A DNA stretch of 64,000 nucleotides from Bradyrhizobium sp. 1. Lineage in GTDB: Bacteria > Pseudomonadota > Alphaproteobacteria > Rhizobiales > Xanthobacteraceae. Under the pieces are notes generated by a model. That model was not told the origin of the DNA, did no database searches, and saw only the letters and a program-made list of their open reading frames with translations. The position numbers and the translations under genes were made by a program. Every line of letters begins with the position of its first letter. Position 1 is the stretch's first letter. Positions 18,761 to 27,507 of the stretch are shown one piece after another. Where the stretch lies: contig NZ_JADPJH010000002.1 of NCBI RefSeq assembly GCF_023073315.1, forward strand, positions 124,001 to 188,000. Direction: 5' to 3'.

Positions 18761-20197
18761 TCACCGAAAATCCCCCATTTTTCGCGCAGGCCGCGTGACT
18801 ACGGCCTGCGGCACGTCATAGGCGCTAAGCGAGGCCCAATGACGCGCGATATCCGCGCGAAACAGCCCGCGCGTCAGGCCATTCACCAGCTTCGGCACGG
18901 CCGTCGTCATCGCATTGATCGACGATCCCGACGGACCAAAACTCATGGTGGAGGCGATGGCGAAGAGATGGATGTCCTGGATCCACGGAGTCTCACCCGG
19001 CACGCGCTCGGTGAAGGCGTAATCGTCGGCGAGATAGGGAAAGCGGCCGAGCCGCGCGTTGCGCTCGCTTTCGGGCGGCTGGTAGCGGTCGGCCCAGCTC
19101 GCGATGTTGGCGGCAAATTTTGAGAGTTCGCCGCGGCCGGCAAAGTTCATATCGATGCCGGTGCCACAGATGACGAAATCCGCGACGACGGCGCCGCGCG
19201 GTGTTTGCAATTCAACGCCATCAGCCGTCTGACGCGCGCCTTCAAGCGGAGCGCCTTCGTGCAATGTGAAATTGGCGTGACGCGCGCAGCGATCGTAAGT
19301 CGGCTGCGGAAAGCCTTCGCGCATTTCGAGGATGGTGCGCATGAAGCGCCAGCGCCAGGCATCGTCGAGATCGCTGAGATGGCGCAGGAAGCCGCGAAAG
19401 GTCAGCCAGCGATAGGGCTGGATCACCTGGATTTTCGCGCGGCGGCACAGCAGGTGGACTTCCGCCGCGCCCGCCTCCAGCGCTGTCGCCGCATTGTCGA
19501 AGGCGGAAGCACCGGCGCCGATCACGGCGACGCGCTTGCCGCGGAGATTTTCGAAATCGATATCGTCCGCGACGGTTGCGACCGAGCTCTCTGGCAGAGC
19601 GCGCAGCGGCTCCGGAATCATCCAGTCGCCCATGCCCTCCTGCCCTGTCGCCAGCACGATCTTGCGCGCGTAAAGGGTCTCGATGGCATTAGCGCGCTTC
19701 ACGCGCGCGGCGAGCAGGCCATCGATCGAAGGCGAAATCTCCAAGAGCTCACAGCCGTTGCGCACGGGCAAATCGATCGTGCGGCGCAGCCAGAGCAGAT
19801 ACTCCGCCCAATGCTCGCGTGCGATCAGATTCAGCGTCTGCCAGTTCTCCTTGCCGAAGCGGGCTTCGTGCCACGACTGGTAGGTCAGGCTCGGAATATC
19901 GAGGTCCGGCCCCGTATAATCCTTTGGGCTGCGCAGCGTCGGCATGCGGGCGTAGGTGAGCCACGGGCCCTCCTTGCCCTCCTCGGCCTTGTCGAGCAGC
20001 AGGATGTTGCTGACGCGGGAACGCAGCAGGCCGAAGCCGATGGCGATGCCGGACTGGCCGGCGCCAACGACAAGCACATCCAGCGCGGGCTTGCCGTCGG
20101 TTCCAATCTTCGGTTCGAGCCACGCGGCGCCGGGATGCGCGATCATGGCGAGATCGGCGCGAATATCGGCTTCAAGCTCCGTCAGCGCGTCACTCAT
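18761..20197 (-). CDS. flavin-containing monooxygenase-like NAD(P)/FAD-binding protein
   Basis: A 478-residue two-dinucleotide-binding flavoprotein. The FAD-binding GAGQSG is at 45-50, and a second Rossmann motif GAGASA (227-232) would bind NADPH. The region between them (LPVRNGCELLEISPS, VLATGQEG) matches class B flavoprotein monooxygenases of the YhhP/lysine hydroxylase-like type. The start overlaps the preceding SDR stop by four bases. It is the last gene of an operon hydantoinase, epimerase, SDR, monooxygenase. The substrate is unknown, and oxidation of a nitrogen or carbonyl group next to the hydantoinase product is only a guess. Confidence 0.82.
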   Translation of the reverse strand: MSDALTELEADIRADLAMIAHPGAAWLEPKIGTDGKPALDVLVVGAGQSGIAIGFGLLRSRVSNILLLDKAEEGKEGPWLTYARMPTLRSPKDYTGPDLDIPSLTYQSWHEARFGKENWQTLNLIAREHWAEYLLWLRRTIDLPVRNGCELLEISPSIDGLLAARVKRANAIETLYARKIVLATGQEGMGDWMIPEPLRALPESSVATVADDIDFENLRGKRVAVIGAGASAFDNAATALEAGAAEVHLLCRRAKIQVIQPYRWLTFRGFLRHLSDLDDAWRWRFMRTILEMREGFPQPTYDRCARHANFTLHEGAPLEGARQTADGVELQTPRGAVVADFVICGTGIDMNFAGRGELSKFAANIASWADRYQPPESERNARLGRFPYLADDYAFTERVPGETPWIQDIHLFAIASTMSFGPSGSSINAMTTAVPKLVNGLTRGLFRADIARHWASLSAYDVPQAVVTRPARKMGDFR

Positions 20198-20943
20198 GCC
20201 GCGAGCCAGCCTCCGTCGACCACCATCACAGTGCCGGTCGTGAACGAGGACGCATCGCTGGCGAGATGCAGCGCGGTCTGCGCGATCTCCTCGGCCTCGC
20301 CGAACCGCTTCATGGCGTGGCGATTGCGGGAGGCTTCGCGCACTTCCTCCGAATTGGTATGGCGAGCAAAGCTGCGGCGAAGCATCGGCGTGTCGATCGC
20401 GCCGGGTGCGATCGCGTTGACGCGAATGCCGTCGGTGGCGAAATCCACCGCCATCGTTCGCGTCAGACTGACGATGGCGCCCTTGGCGGCGATATAGGCG
20501 CTGTTGCCCTTGCCGCCGGCGAGCGCAAGCTGCGATGCCAGCGTGATGATCGAGCCGCTGTTCTGCCGCTGCATCTGAGGCACGGCGGCCCGCGCCCACA
20601 GCCAGGTGCCGCCGACATTGGCGCGGAACACGGCGTCCCAGTCTTCCAAGCTCGTCGTCAGCACCGTGCCGCCGCAGGAGAAGCCGGCGGCGGTCATCAG
20701 AATGTCGAGACGGCGGTGACGCCCCACGACATCGCTGACAACAGTCTCTGCGAAACCGGCATCGCCGACGTCGCCGACATGCGTCGTTGCCTCCCCCACT
20801 AGGCTCAGCGTCTCCTGAAGACCCGCAGCGTCGCGATCGACGAGGACGACACGCGCGCCCTCCTCCACAAACAGTTTTGCACTGGCGCGGCCGATGCCTG
20901 AAGCTGCTCCCGTGATGATGGCCGTGCGCCCCTGCAGCCGCAT
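20194..20943 (-). CDS. SDR family oxidoreductase
   Basis: A 249-residue classical short-chain dehydrogenase. It has the cofactor motif TGAASGIG (about 11-18), a catalytic triad of S137, Y150 and K154 (YIAAK), and the PGAIDTPM loop. An acidic residue at D36 after beta-2 (VLVDRD) suggests NAD rather than NADP. It overlaps the monooxygenase gene and sits one base after the epimerase stop, so the four genes are clearly co-transcribed. The substrate is not evident. Confidence 0.9.
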   Translation of the reverse strand: MRLQGRTAIITGAASGIGRASAKLFVEEGARVVLVDRDAAGLQETLSLVGEATTHVGDVGDAGFAETVVSDVVGRHRRLDILMTAAGFSCGGTVLTTSLEDWDAVFRANVGGTWLWARAAVPQMQRQNSGSIITLASQLALAGGKGNSAYIAAKGAIVSLTRTMAVDFATDGIRVNAIAPGAIDTPMLRRSFARHTNSEEVREASRNRHAMKRFGEAEEIAQTALHLASDASSFTTGTVMVVDGGWLAA

Positions 20944-20944
20944 G

Positions 20945-21919
20945 TCAGATCCACTCCTTGTGCTGCGTCAGCCAGGCGCTCATCGCGGCGGCGGACTCGG
21001 CGCAGCCGAACCGCGCGCGCCAGCCGAACTCATCCGCCATCCGCGTCACCGACAGCGGCGCGCGATAGGGTCCATGCAGCTTGATGACGGTCTTCTCGCC
21101 GGGCCCCGCGAGCCGGCATTGCAGGCCGGGATTTAATGCCGCAAACGCCTCGCCCCATTGCAGCGCCGGCCATAGCCCGCCGCTGGAGATGTTGTAGAGC
21201 CGATGGCGCGGCCGCTCGGCTTCGATCAACATCGCCACGGCTTCAGCCGCATCCGGCGCATAGATCCAGTCCCGTAAGCCCGGTTCAGGCATGACCGCCG
21301 CCTCGCCGCGCGCGAACGCGGCCAGAATCTGGAACTGGAGGCTTGGCGTATCGCGTACGAAGCTCGGTCGCTCCCACGGGCCGAATAGGGCGCTCAAGCG
21401 CACGCTCAGGAAATCACCGCCAAAGAGTTCGGCATGGCGCGCGACGGAGCGCTCCGAGGTGAACTTGCTGATGGCATAGAACGAGACGGGATCGCAGGCC
21501 GTGTCCTCGTCCAAAATCTCGACCCGCGCACCCGCGGCGCCGTAAGCTGATGCTGACGAGAGATTGACGACGCGGCGGACCCCATGGCGGATCGCCGCGA
21601 GCAGGATCGGAATTTGCGCCATCACGTTGATCTCGAGAACGCGCGCAGTCGAGGCACGCTCGAGTTCATCGCCGGCGGTGACTGCGGCACCCAGCACGAT
21701 CGCATCGCAGCCCTCCGCGATGAGAGCCTCGATGGTGTCTGCGTCGGTGATGTCGCCCTGCACGGCTTTGTGCCGCGCGCCGTAATCAGCCAGACATCGC
21801 CGCGCGGATGGCGGCAACTCTGCACGGTCATACAGCGTCACGTCGTGCCCGCGCGCGAGCAGCGCCTCCGCAACATTGAGACCGACAAACCCCGTGCCGC
21901 CGAAGATGACGATCTTCAT
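20945..21919 (-). CDS. NAD-dependent epimerase/dehydratase family protein
   Basis: A 324-residue extended SDR. The N-terminus MKIVIFGGTGFVGLN binds NAD. The catalytic YAISK motif follows DPVSF at about residue 145, and a serine-rich NLSSASAYG precedes it. The start chosen at 21919 puts the Rossmann fold at the N-terminus; the frame upstream encodes nothing recognisable. It is 16 bases downstream of the hydantoinase gene. Members act on nucleotide sugars, but many in catabolic operons act on other hydroxy compounds, so no substrate is proposed. Confidence 0.88.
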   Translation of the reverse strand: MKIVIFGGTGFVGLNVAEALLARGHDVTLYDRAELPPSARRCLADYGARHKAVQGDITDADTIEALIAEGCDAIVLGAAVTAGDELERASTARVLEINVMAQIPILLAAIRHGVRRVVNLSSASAYGAAGARVEILDEDTACDPVSFYAISKFTSERSVARHAELFGGDFLSVRLSALFGPWERPSFVRDTPSLQFQILAAFARGEAAVMPEPGLRDWIYAPDAAEAVAMLIEAERPRHRLYNISSGGLWPALQWGEAFAALNPGLQCRLAGPGEKTVIKLHGPYRAPLSVTRMADEFGWRARFGCAESAAAMSAWLTQHKEWI

Positions 21920-21935
21920 CGCGCGCAATCCACCA

Positions 21936-23405
21936 TCACAGCAGTTTTGCTCCAAAATTCCGCTCGGGATCCATGTCGGCCACAAGCCGGCCGGTCGGCT
22001 TGGCCGCCTCGCCGCCGCTGCGGGCCAGGAATTTTCCGCTGCCGGCACTCGCGAGACATTTGTCGCCGTCGATGATGACGCGGCCGCGCGACAGCACCTG
22101 CAACGGCCAGCCCTTCAGCTTGCGGCCCGCGAACGGCGTGTAGCCGGTGAGATCGTGCATCATCTCGTCGGCGATCACGGTCTCGCGGTTGGGATCCCAG
22201 ATCGCGATATCGGCGTCCGCTCCGACCGCGATCGAGCCCTTGCGCGGATGCAGATTGTAGATCTTTGCGGGCGCGGTCGACGTCAGCTCGACGAATTTTT
22301 CGAGACCCAGCCGCCCCTTCGACACCATCGCGTCGAACAGCAGCGGCAGCCGCAGCTCCAGTCCGGGAAGACCGTTCGCGACCTGCTTGAAGTTCGGGTT
22401 GGGCCCGGCGCGCAGCTTGCCGGTTTCGTCGTAGCGATACGGCGCATGGTCCGACGAGATGGTCTGGAGATCGCCAAGCGACAGCGCCTGCCACAGCGCC
22501 TCCTGATCGGCATGCGTGCGCGGCGGCGGACTGCACATCCACTTGGCGCCTTCCGCGCCGGGCTTGTCGAGATCGTTTGCGGTGAGGAAGAGGTATTGTG
22601 GACAGGTCTCGGCAAACACCTTCAACCCCTGCCCACGCGCGTCCCGGATCACCTTGGCGCCTTCGGCGGTCGAGACATGGAAGATCATGATCGGCTGGTC
22701 GATCAGCGCCGCCATACCGATCAGCCGGGTGAAGGCCTCGGCCTCCGATACGCGCGCGTGGCTGACGGCGTGGTATTTCGGCATCGTGTAGCCGCGCGCG
22801 AGCAGCCGCTTCACCATCCAGGCGATGATGCCGTGATTTTCGGCATGGGCGCACAACATCGCACCGGACTGGCGCGCAGCGAGCAGGATGTCGAGCAGCG
22901 GTTCGTCATCCACCTTGAGCCGGTCATAGGTCATGAAGATCTTGATCGACGCGTGTCCCTGCTTCACCAGCGCGGGAATGTGCTCCTCGACCGTCTCCCT
23001 GGTCGCATCCGCAACGATCATGTGAAAGGCGTAATCGATCACGGCGCCCTTCTTGGCGAGCGTGTGATAGTCCTCGACCACCTGCGGCAGCTTCATGCCG
23101 ACATGCTGCGCGGCGAACGGGATCACCGTGGTGGTGCCGCCGAAAGCAGCTGAGACGGTCGCGCTTTCAAAAGTGTCGGCATTCATGATGCCGGCCGCCG
23201 AGAGCTGCTCGATATGGGCGTGGCTGTCGACACCGCCGGGCAGCACCAGCTTGCCGCGCGCATCGATCTCGCGCTTGGCCGCCGGGAGCCCGCGGCCGAT
23301 CGCCGCGATGGTCTCGCCGGAGATGGCGACATCGGCCTCGAACACATCGCTCGTGGTCGCGACGCGGCCGCCGCGGATGATCAGGTCGTAAACTGGTTCA
23401 GTCAT
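21936..23405 (-). CDS. dihydropyrimidinase / D-hydantoinase (cyclic amidohydrolase)
   Basis: A 489-residue amidohydrolase of the dihydropyrimidinase group, which opens the ring of dihydropyrimidines or 5-substituted hydantoins to N-carbamoyl amino acids. Metal ligands are visible: H62 and H64 in GGVDSHAHI, the carboxylated K155 in SIKIF, H187 in CAHAEN, H243 in FHVS, and D319 in SSDHAP. The protein is slightly longer than usual because of an extra C-terminal tail after about residue 465. It faces the hydantoin racemase across a 56-base gap and heads an operon with an epimerase, an SDR and a monooxygenase. Together with the carbamoylase at 24786 it forms the D-branch of hydantoin breakdown. 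Confidence 0.92.
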   Translation of the reverse strand: MTEPVYDLIIRGGRVATTSDVFEADVAISGETIAAIGRGLPAAKREIDARGKLVLPGGVDSHAHIEQLSAAGIMNADTFESATVSAAFGGTTTVIPFAAQHVGMKLPQVVEDYHTLAKKGAVIDYAFHMIVADATRETVEEHIPALVKQGHASIKIFMTYDRLKVDDEPLLDILLAARQSGAMLCAHAENHGIIAWMVKRLLARGYTMPKYHAVSHARVSEAEAFTRLIGMAALIDQPIMIFHVSTAEGAKVIRDARGQGLKVFAETCPQYLFLTANDLDKPGAEGAKWMCSPPPRTHADQEALWQALSLGDLQTISSDHAPYRYDETGKLRAGPNPNFKQVANGLPGLELRLPLLFDAMVSKGRLGLEKFVELTSTAPAKIYNLHPRKGSIAVGADADIAIWDPNRETVIADEMMHDLTGYTPFAGRKLKGWPLQVLSRGRVIIDGDKCLASAGSGKFLARSGGEAAKPTGRLVADMDPERNFGAKLL

Positions 23406-23427
23406 GAGGCACTCCGTGATAGCCTAG

Positions 23428-23443
23428 AGCCAAGTGATCGCCA
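23428..23443 (-). promoter_or_regulatory. weak sigma-54-like element upstream of the hydantoinase operon
   Basis: The minus strand reads TGGCGATCACTTGGCT. GG and GC are ten bases apart, but the -12 box is TGGC rather than TTGC and the -24 box has several mismatches. It is in the right place (start near 23417) in the divergent hydantoinase/racemase gap. I list it because four better matches exist nearby; alone it would not convince. Confidence 0.2.
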
Positions 23444-23461
23444 TTTCTGGGGAATACCACC

Positions 23462-24124
23462 ATGGCCCGGCCGCGCATTCTTATCATCAATCCGAACTCC
23501 AACCCTGCGGTCACGCAAGGGCTGGAGGAAGCCTTGAAGCCGCTCGGCTTCGAGGGCGGGCCGGAACTCGTCTGCCAGTCGCTGGCCGAGGGTCCGTTCG
23601 GCATTGAAAGCCAGGCGGATGTCGACGGCGTTGCGATGCCACTGCGAAAGCTGGTCGAAGGCGACAACAGTTTTGCCGCCTTCGTCATCGCCTGCTACAG
23701 CGATCCCGGGCTTCAGGTCTGCCGCGAAGGCACCGAGAGGCCCGTGTTCGGCATCGCCGAGTGCGGCGTGCTGACGGCGCTGGCGCGCGCCGAGACTTTT
23801 GGCGTCATTGCCATCGCCCAGCGCTCGATCCCGCGCCACATGCGATACCTGCGCCAGATGGGGCTGACCGATCGCCTCGCCGGCGAACGTCCCCTTAACA
23901 TGAGCGTTGCGGAAACCGCCTCGGGCGAAGGCACGCTGGCCGAAATGATCGAGGTCGGCCGCGCGCTGCGCGACGAGGACGGCGCCCGCGCCATCGTGAT
24001 GGGCTGCGCCGGCATGGCGCGGCATCGCCGACCGCTCGAAGACGCGCTCGGCATCGCCGTGATCGACCCGACACAGGCGGCCGTCACCATGGCGCTGGGT
24101 ACGGTGCAGTTCTCGGCTCACTAG
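23462..24124 (+). CDS. aspartate/glutamate/hydantoin racemase family protein
   Basis: A 220-residue member of the Asp/Glu/hydantoin racemase family. The two catalytic cysteines are C78 (FVIACYSDPG) and C182 (IVMGCAGMA). The opening ILIINPNSNPAVT is typical of hydantoin racemases. It would interconvert D- and L-5-substituted hydantoins so that stereospecific enzymes can consume both. It is transcribed divergently from the hydantoinase gene. Its stop codon overlaps the convergent stop of the flavin reductase-like gene through a shared CTAG. Confidence 0.88.
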   Translation: MARPRILIINPNSNPAVTQGLEEALKPLGFEGGPELVCQSLAEGPFGIESQADVDGVAMPLRKLVEGDNSFAAFVIACYSDPGLQVCREGTERPVFGIAECGVLTALARAETFGVIAIAQRSIPRHMRYLRQMGLTDRLAGERPLNMSVAETASGEGTLAEMIEVGRALRDEDGARAIVMGCAGMARHRRPLEDALGIAVIDPTQAAVTMALGTVQFSAH

Positions 24125-24780
24125 GCGTCCTTCAGCTCTTTGGCGTCCTGGCGCGTGAGCCATTGCGCATGGCTCTCGCGCGACAGCGCAAACGTGTCCC
24201 GCTGCGTCGTGTAGAGATTGCCGAACATGCGGCCGATCGGCCGATAGGCGTCGAGATCCACATACATGTTGGCCTCGTCGACCAGACCCTCGCGGGCGTG
24301 AACCCGCAAGACCTCACCGACCAGCAATTCGCGATCGGGCGAGAAATTCAGCACGACATGGCGGCGGCATTCGAGCGCGAACGGCGCGGCAGCGAGCCGC
24401 GGCACCTTCACATCGACCGAGGGAAGCGTCGCCAGCCCGGTCGCAGTGACCTCGCTGTCGCCGGACGGGAAATCAATCGCGCAGTCGTTCATCGACGCTG
24501 ACAGCGCCTCGTCGACCATGTGCACCACGAACTCGCCGTCGCGATGGATGTTGCGGGTGGTGTCCTTTGGGCTGCGATCCGGCTTGTGCTGAAGTCCCAG
24601 CACGATCAGCGCCGGGCTCTCGGAGAAGACGTTGAAGAAGCTGAACGGCGCGGCGTTCACCGCGCCGTTCTCGTCCAGCGTCGTCACCAGCGCAATCGGT
24701 CGCGGCACCACCACGCCGCAGAGCAGCTTGTAGCGGTCGCGCGGGTCCAGCTCGCGCAGGGAGATGCCTTTATCCGCCAT
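24121..24780 (-). CDS. flavin reductase-like FMN-binding protein
   Basis: A 219-residue protein with a flavin reductase-like split-barrel domain. RPIALVTTLDENGAVNAAPFSFFNVFSESPALIVLGL (about 27-65) is the FMN-binding core seen in flavoredoxin and related proteins. The start is the ATG at 24780, five bases after the carbamoylase stop. It is the last gene of a long operon with the N-carbamoyl-D-amino acid hydrolase. It may supply reduced flavin to an oxygenase, or act on a small metabolite itself. The TAG stop is the reverse complement of the racemase stop on the other strand. Confidence 0.85.
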   Translation of the reverse strand: MADKGISLRELDPRDRYKLLCGVVVPRPIALVTTLDENGAVNAAPFSFFNVFSESPALIVLGLQHKPDRSPKDTTRNIHRDGEFVVHMVDEALSASMNDCAIDFPSGDSEVTATGLATLPSVDVKVPRLAAAPFALECRRHVVLNFSPDRELLVGEVLRVHAREGLVDEANMYVDLDAYRPIGRMFGNLYTTQRDTFALSRESHAQWLTRQDAKELKDA

Positions 24781-24785
24781 CGGCG

Positions 24786-25718
24786 TCACTTCTCCGGCGG
24801 CGGCACTGCGCCGGTCTGGCTGGTGATCAGGCCGTAATGCTCGATGCGGCGGTGCTGCGCAAAATTGAAGATCGTGGTCTTGCCGAAAATGGTGGCGTCG
24901 AGGTCGCAAGCGTGAACCAGAACCTCGTCCTCTTCCGTCTTGGCCTCTGCGACAATCTCGCCATTGGGATCGACGATCAGGCTGCCGCCGAATAGCGGGT
25001 GGCCATCCTCGTTGCCGGCCTTGGCGACCGCAACGACCCAGGTCGCGTTCTGGTAAGCGCCGGCTTGCACCGAGAGACGATTGTGGAACAGGCGCTTCTC
25101 GACGCCCTCCTCGCTCTTTTCGGCATTCACCGACGGCGTGTTGTAGCCGATCAACACCATCTCGACGCCCTGCAAGCCCATGACGCGATAGGTCTCGGGC
25201 CAGCGGCGGTCGTTGCAGATGGCCATGCCGATGATGCCGCCGAGTTCGCGCCAGACCTTGAAGCCGAGATCGCCCGGCTCGAAATAGCGCTTTTCCAGAT
25301 GCTGGTGCGAACGCTTGGTGTCGTACTCCACATGGCCGGGCAAATGGACCTTGCGATATTTGCCGACGATCTTGCCGGACTTGTCGGTGAGGATTGCGGT
25401 GTTGAAGTGATGGCCGTCGGGCGTCAGCTCGGCATAGCCGAAATTCATCGCCATCTGATGCTGCGCCGCGCGCTCGAACAGCGGTTTTGTCGCAGCGCCC
25501 GGCATCTCGCGCTCGAACCAGGTGTCGAACTCGGCCCGATCCTCCGAATACCAGCGCGGGAAGAACGTGGTCAGCGCCAACTCGGGATAGACGATCAGGT
25601 CGGCGCCCTTGGCCTTGGCTTCGTCCATCAGCGCGATCATGCGCTTGACCACGGCCTCGCGGCTATCGGCCTTCTGGATCGGGCCCATCTGGGCGGCGGC
25701 GACATTGACGATACGCAT
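24786..25718 (-). CDS. N-carbamoyl-D-amino acid hydrolase (nitrilase superfamily)
   Basis: A 310-residue carbon-nitrogen hydrolase that splits N-carbamoyl-D-amino acids into the D-amino acid, ammonia and CO2. The nitrilase triad is visible: E46 (YPELALTTF), K123 (YRKVHLPG) and C168 (GMAICNDRRWPE). The ICNDRRWPE context and the length (about 304-310) are typical of D-carbamoylases rather than beta-ureidopropionases. The start at 25718 gives the normal MRIVNVAAAQMGP opening. It lies 106 bases downstream of the acyl-CoA ligase gene and five bases upstream of the flavin reductase-like gene. Confidence 0.92.
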   Translation of the reverse strand: MRIVNVAAAQMGPIQKADSREAVVKRMIALMDEAKAKGADLIVYPELALTTFFPRWYSEDRAEFDTWFEREMPGAATKPLFERAAQHQMAMNFGYAELTPDGHHFNTAILTDKSGKIVGKYRKVHLPGHVEYDTKRSHQHLEKRYFEPGDLGFKVWRELGGIIGMAICNDRRWPETYRVMGLQGVEMVLIGYNTPSVNAEKSEEGVEKRLFHNRLSVQAGAYQNATWVVAVAKAGNEDGHPLFGGSLIVDPNGEIVAEAKTEEDEVLVHACDLDATIFGKTTIFNFAQHRRIEHYGLITSQTGAVPPPEK

Positions 25719-25824
25719 CAGCGAGTTCCTGATTTCTGGGCGAGGCTGGGGACGGCAGCTTCTGGGATGTGTCGGCGCGCGCAGCATAACGCGGTCTTGC
25801 GCCGGTTTTCCAGCCAAGCAGCTT

Positions 25825-27507
25825 TCATGCCGTCCGCCCCCATTCGGCGTCCTGCAAAACCCGCCAGTTGATCTTGTTGCTCGCGGTCCGCGGCAGCTCG
25901 TCGACGAAAACGACCGCGCGCGGCGCCTTGTAGCTCGCCATCGCGCCGCGCGCCCAGCTCACGATTTCGTCCGGCGATGTCGTTGCACGCGCGGCATCGT
26001 CCAGCACCACCAGCGCCTTGACGGTTTCGCCGCGATAATTGTCCGGCGCCGAGACGATGCAGCACTCCCGGATGGCGCGGTTCTGGTACATCGCGGCCTC
26101 TACCTCGGCCGGCCATACCTTGAAGCCGCTGACATTGATCATCCGCTTCAGGCGATCAACCGCGAAGAAATATCCGTCAGCATCGCGATAGCCGAGATCG
26201 CCGGTGCGCAGGAACCGTTTCCCCGAGAGTTTTATGAAGGATTCGGCATTGGCCTGTGGCCTGTTCCAATAGCCTTGCAGCACCTGCGGCCCGTGCACGA
26301 CGATTTCGCCGACGACATTGTCGCCGAGCTCGGTCAGGGTTTCGGGATCGACGACCCGCGCATCGGTCTCGTGCACGGCAATGCCGAGGCATTGCCGCTT
26401 GGGCGCAGCCATCGGGTTGAGATGCGTCGGCGACATCGTCTCGGTCATGCCGTAGCCCTCGACGAAATCGAGACCGAAGCGGCCTTTAAGACGCTCGGCC
26501 ACCGCGGTCGGCATTGCCGCGCCGCCGCCGGTCAGCACCTTGAGTTTTGCAAAGCACCGGTCGCGGAACCTGGCACTCGCGAGCACGTCGACGATCATGG
26601 TGGGCGCTGCGTTCCAAAAAGAGACGCCATAAGTCTCGAACAGATCGGGCAGCAGATCCTTGTCCCAGCGCGCCATCAGCAGCAGCGTCGCGCCGGTGAC
26701 AACAGCGGCATTCATCGAGCCCTGCATGCCCGCGACATGGAACAGCGGCATGAAGCCGGTCATCACATCGTCGCCGTCCAGCCCGTACCAGCGCGCCTGC
26801 AACACGGCAGTGAACAGCGCGCTGCGATGGGTATGCATGCACGCCTTGGGCTTTCCCGTTGTCCCAGAGGTGTAGGGCAGGATCATGAGATCGTCCGGGC
26901 CCGCACGCATCGCCGCGGGTGCCAAACCCTGCGCGATCGCAGATGACCAGGAATGCCAGCCTGGCGATGACGGCACGTCCGACGGCGCTTCGGTGACGCA
27001 TGAAGGCAGCGTATAGGGCGTGGCATCAGGGACCTCGTCGCGATATTGCGCGACGATCGCATGCGTGATGGCTTCGCCTGTCAGCGGGGCAAATATGTCG
27101 TTCAGCTCACTGCCGATGATCGCGACCTTCGCACCGCTGTCTTCGGCGAGATACGCAATCTCGGCGGTCTTGTTCATGGGATTGACGGGGACGATCACGG
27201 CATCCGCTCGCATCACCGCATAATAAGCGATGACATATTGGGGCGAGTTCTGAAGCGCGATCATGACGCGGTCGCCGCGCTTCACGCTGCAAGCATGCTG
27301 CAGGAAGCCGGCCATAGCGTCGACGCGCTCACGTAACTCCGCATAGCTCAGGCTCGCGCCGTAAAACACCGTCGCCGGATGCGACGGCCGATCGCGCGCC
27401 GCACGGACCAACGCGTCGTATAGCGTCCCCTCCGGCATCGCGAGATGCCAGGGCTCATCTGCCGGCCAGGCCGGCGAACGACGGGATGCTGCGTCGTCCG
27501 CGCTCAC
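25825..27507 (-). CDS. AMP-dependent acyl-CoA synthetase/ligase
   Basis: A 560-residue ANL-superfamily enzyme. The phosphate-binding loop YTSGTTGKPK is at 212-221. EGYGMTETMSPTH follows at about 355, and RTGDLGYRDADGYF at about 436. A C-terminal lysine in ASNKINWRVL (about 547) completes the set. It should activate a carboxylic acid to its CoA thioester. Its ATG overlaps the aminotransferase stop (ATGA), placing it inside the hyuA-hyuB operon, which suggests that the deaminated product of the pathway is CoA-activated. The substrate is not recognisable. Confidence 0.9.
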   Translation of the reverse strand: MSADDAASRRSPAWPADEPWHLAMPEGTLYDALVRAARDRPSHPATVFYGASLSYAELRERVDAMAGFLQHACSVKRGDRVMIALQNSPQYVIAYYAVMRADAVIVPVNPMNKTAEIAYLAEDSGAKVAIIGSELNDIFAPLTGEAITHAIVAQYRDEVPDATPYTLPSCVTEAPSDVPSSPGWHSWSSAIAQGLAPAAMRAGPDDLMILPYTSGTTGKPKACMHTHRSALFTAVLQARWYGLDGDDVMTGFMPLFHVAGMQGSMNAAVVTGATLLLMARWDKDLLPDLFETYGVSFWNAAPTMIVDVLASARFRDRCFAKLKVLTGGGAAMPTAVAERLKGRFGLDFVEGYGMTETMSPTHLNPMAAPKRQCLGIAVHETDARVVDPETLTELGDNVVGEIVVHGPQVLQGYWNRPQANAESFIKLSGKRFLRTGDLGYRDADGYFFAVDRLKRMINVSGFKVWPAEVEAAMYQNRAIRECCIVSAPDNYRGETVKALVVLDDAARATTSPDEIVSWARGAMASYKAPRAVVFVDELPRTASNKINWRVLQDAEWGRTA

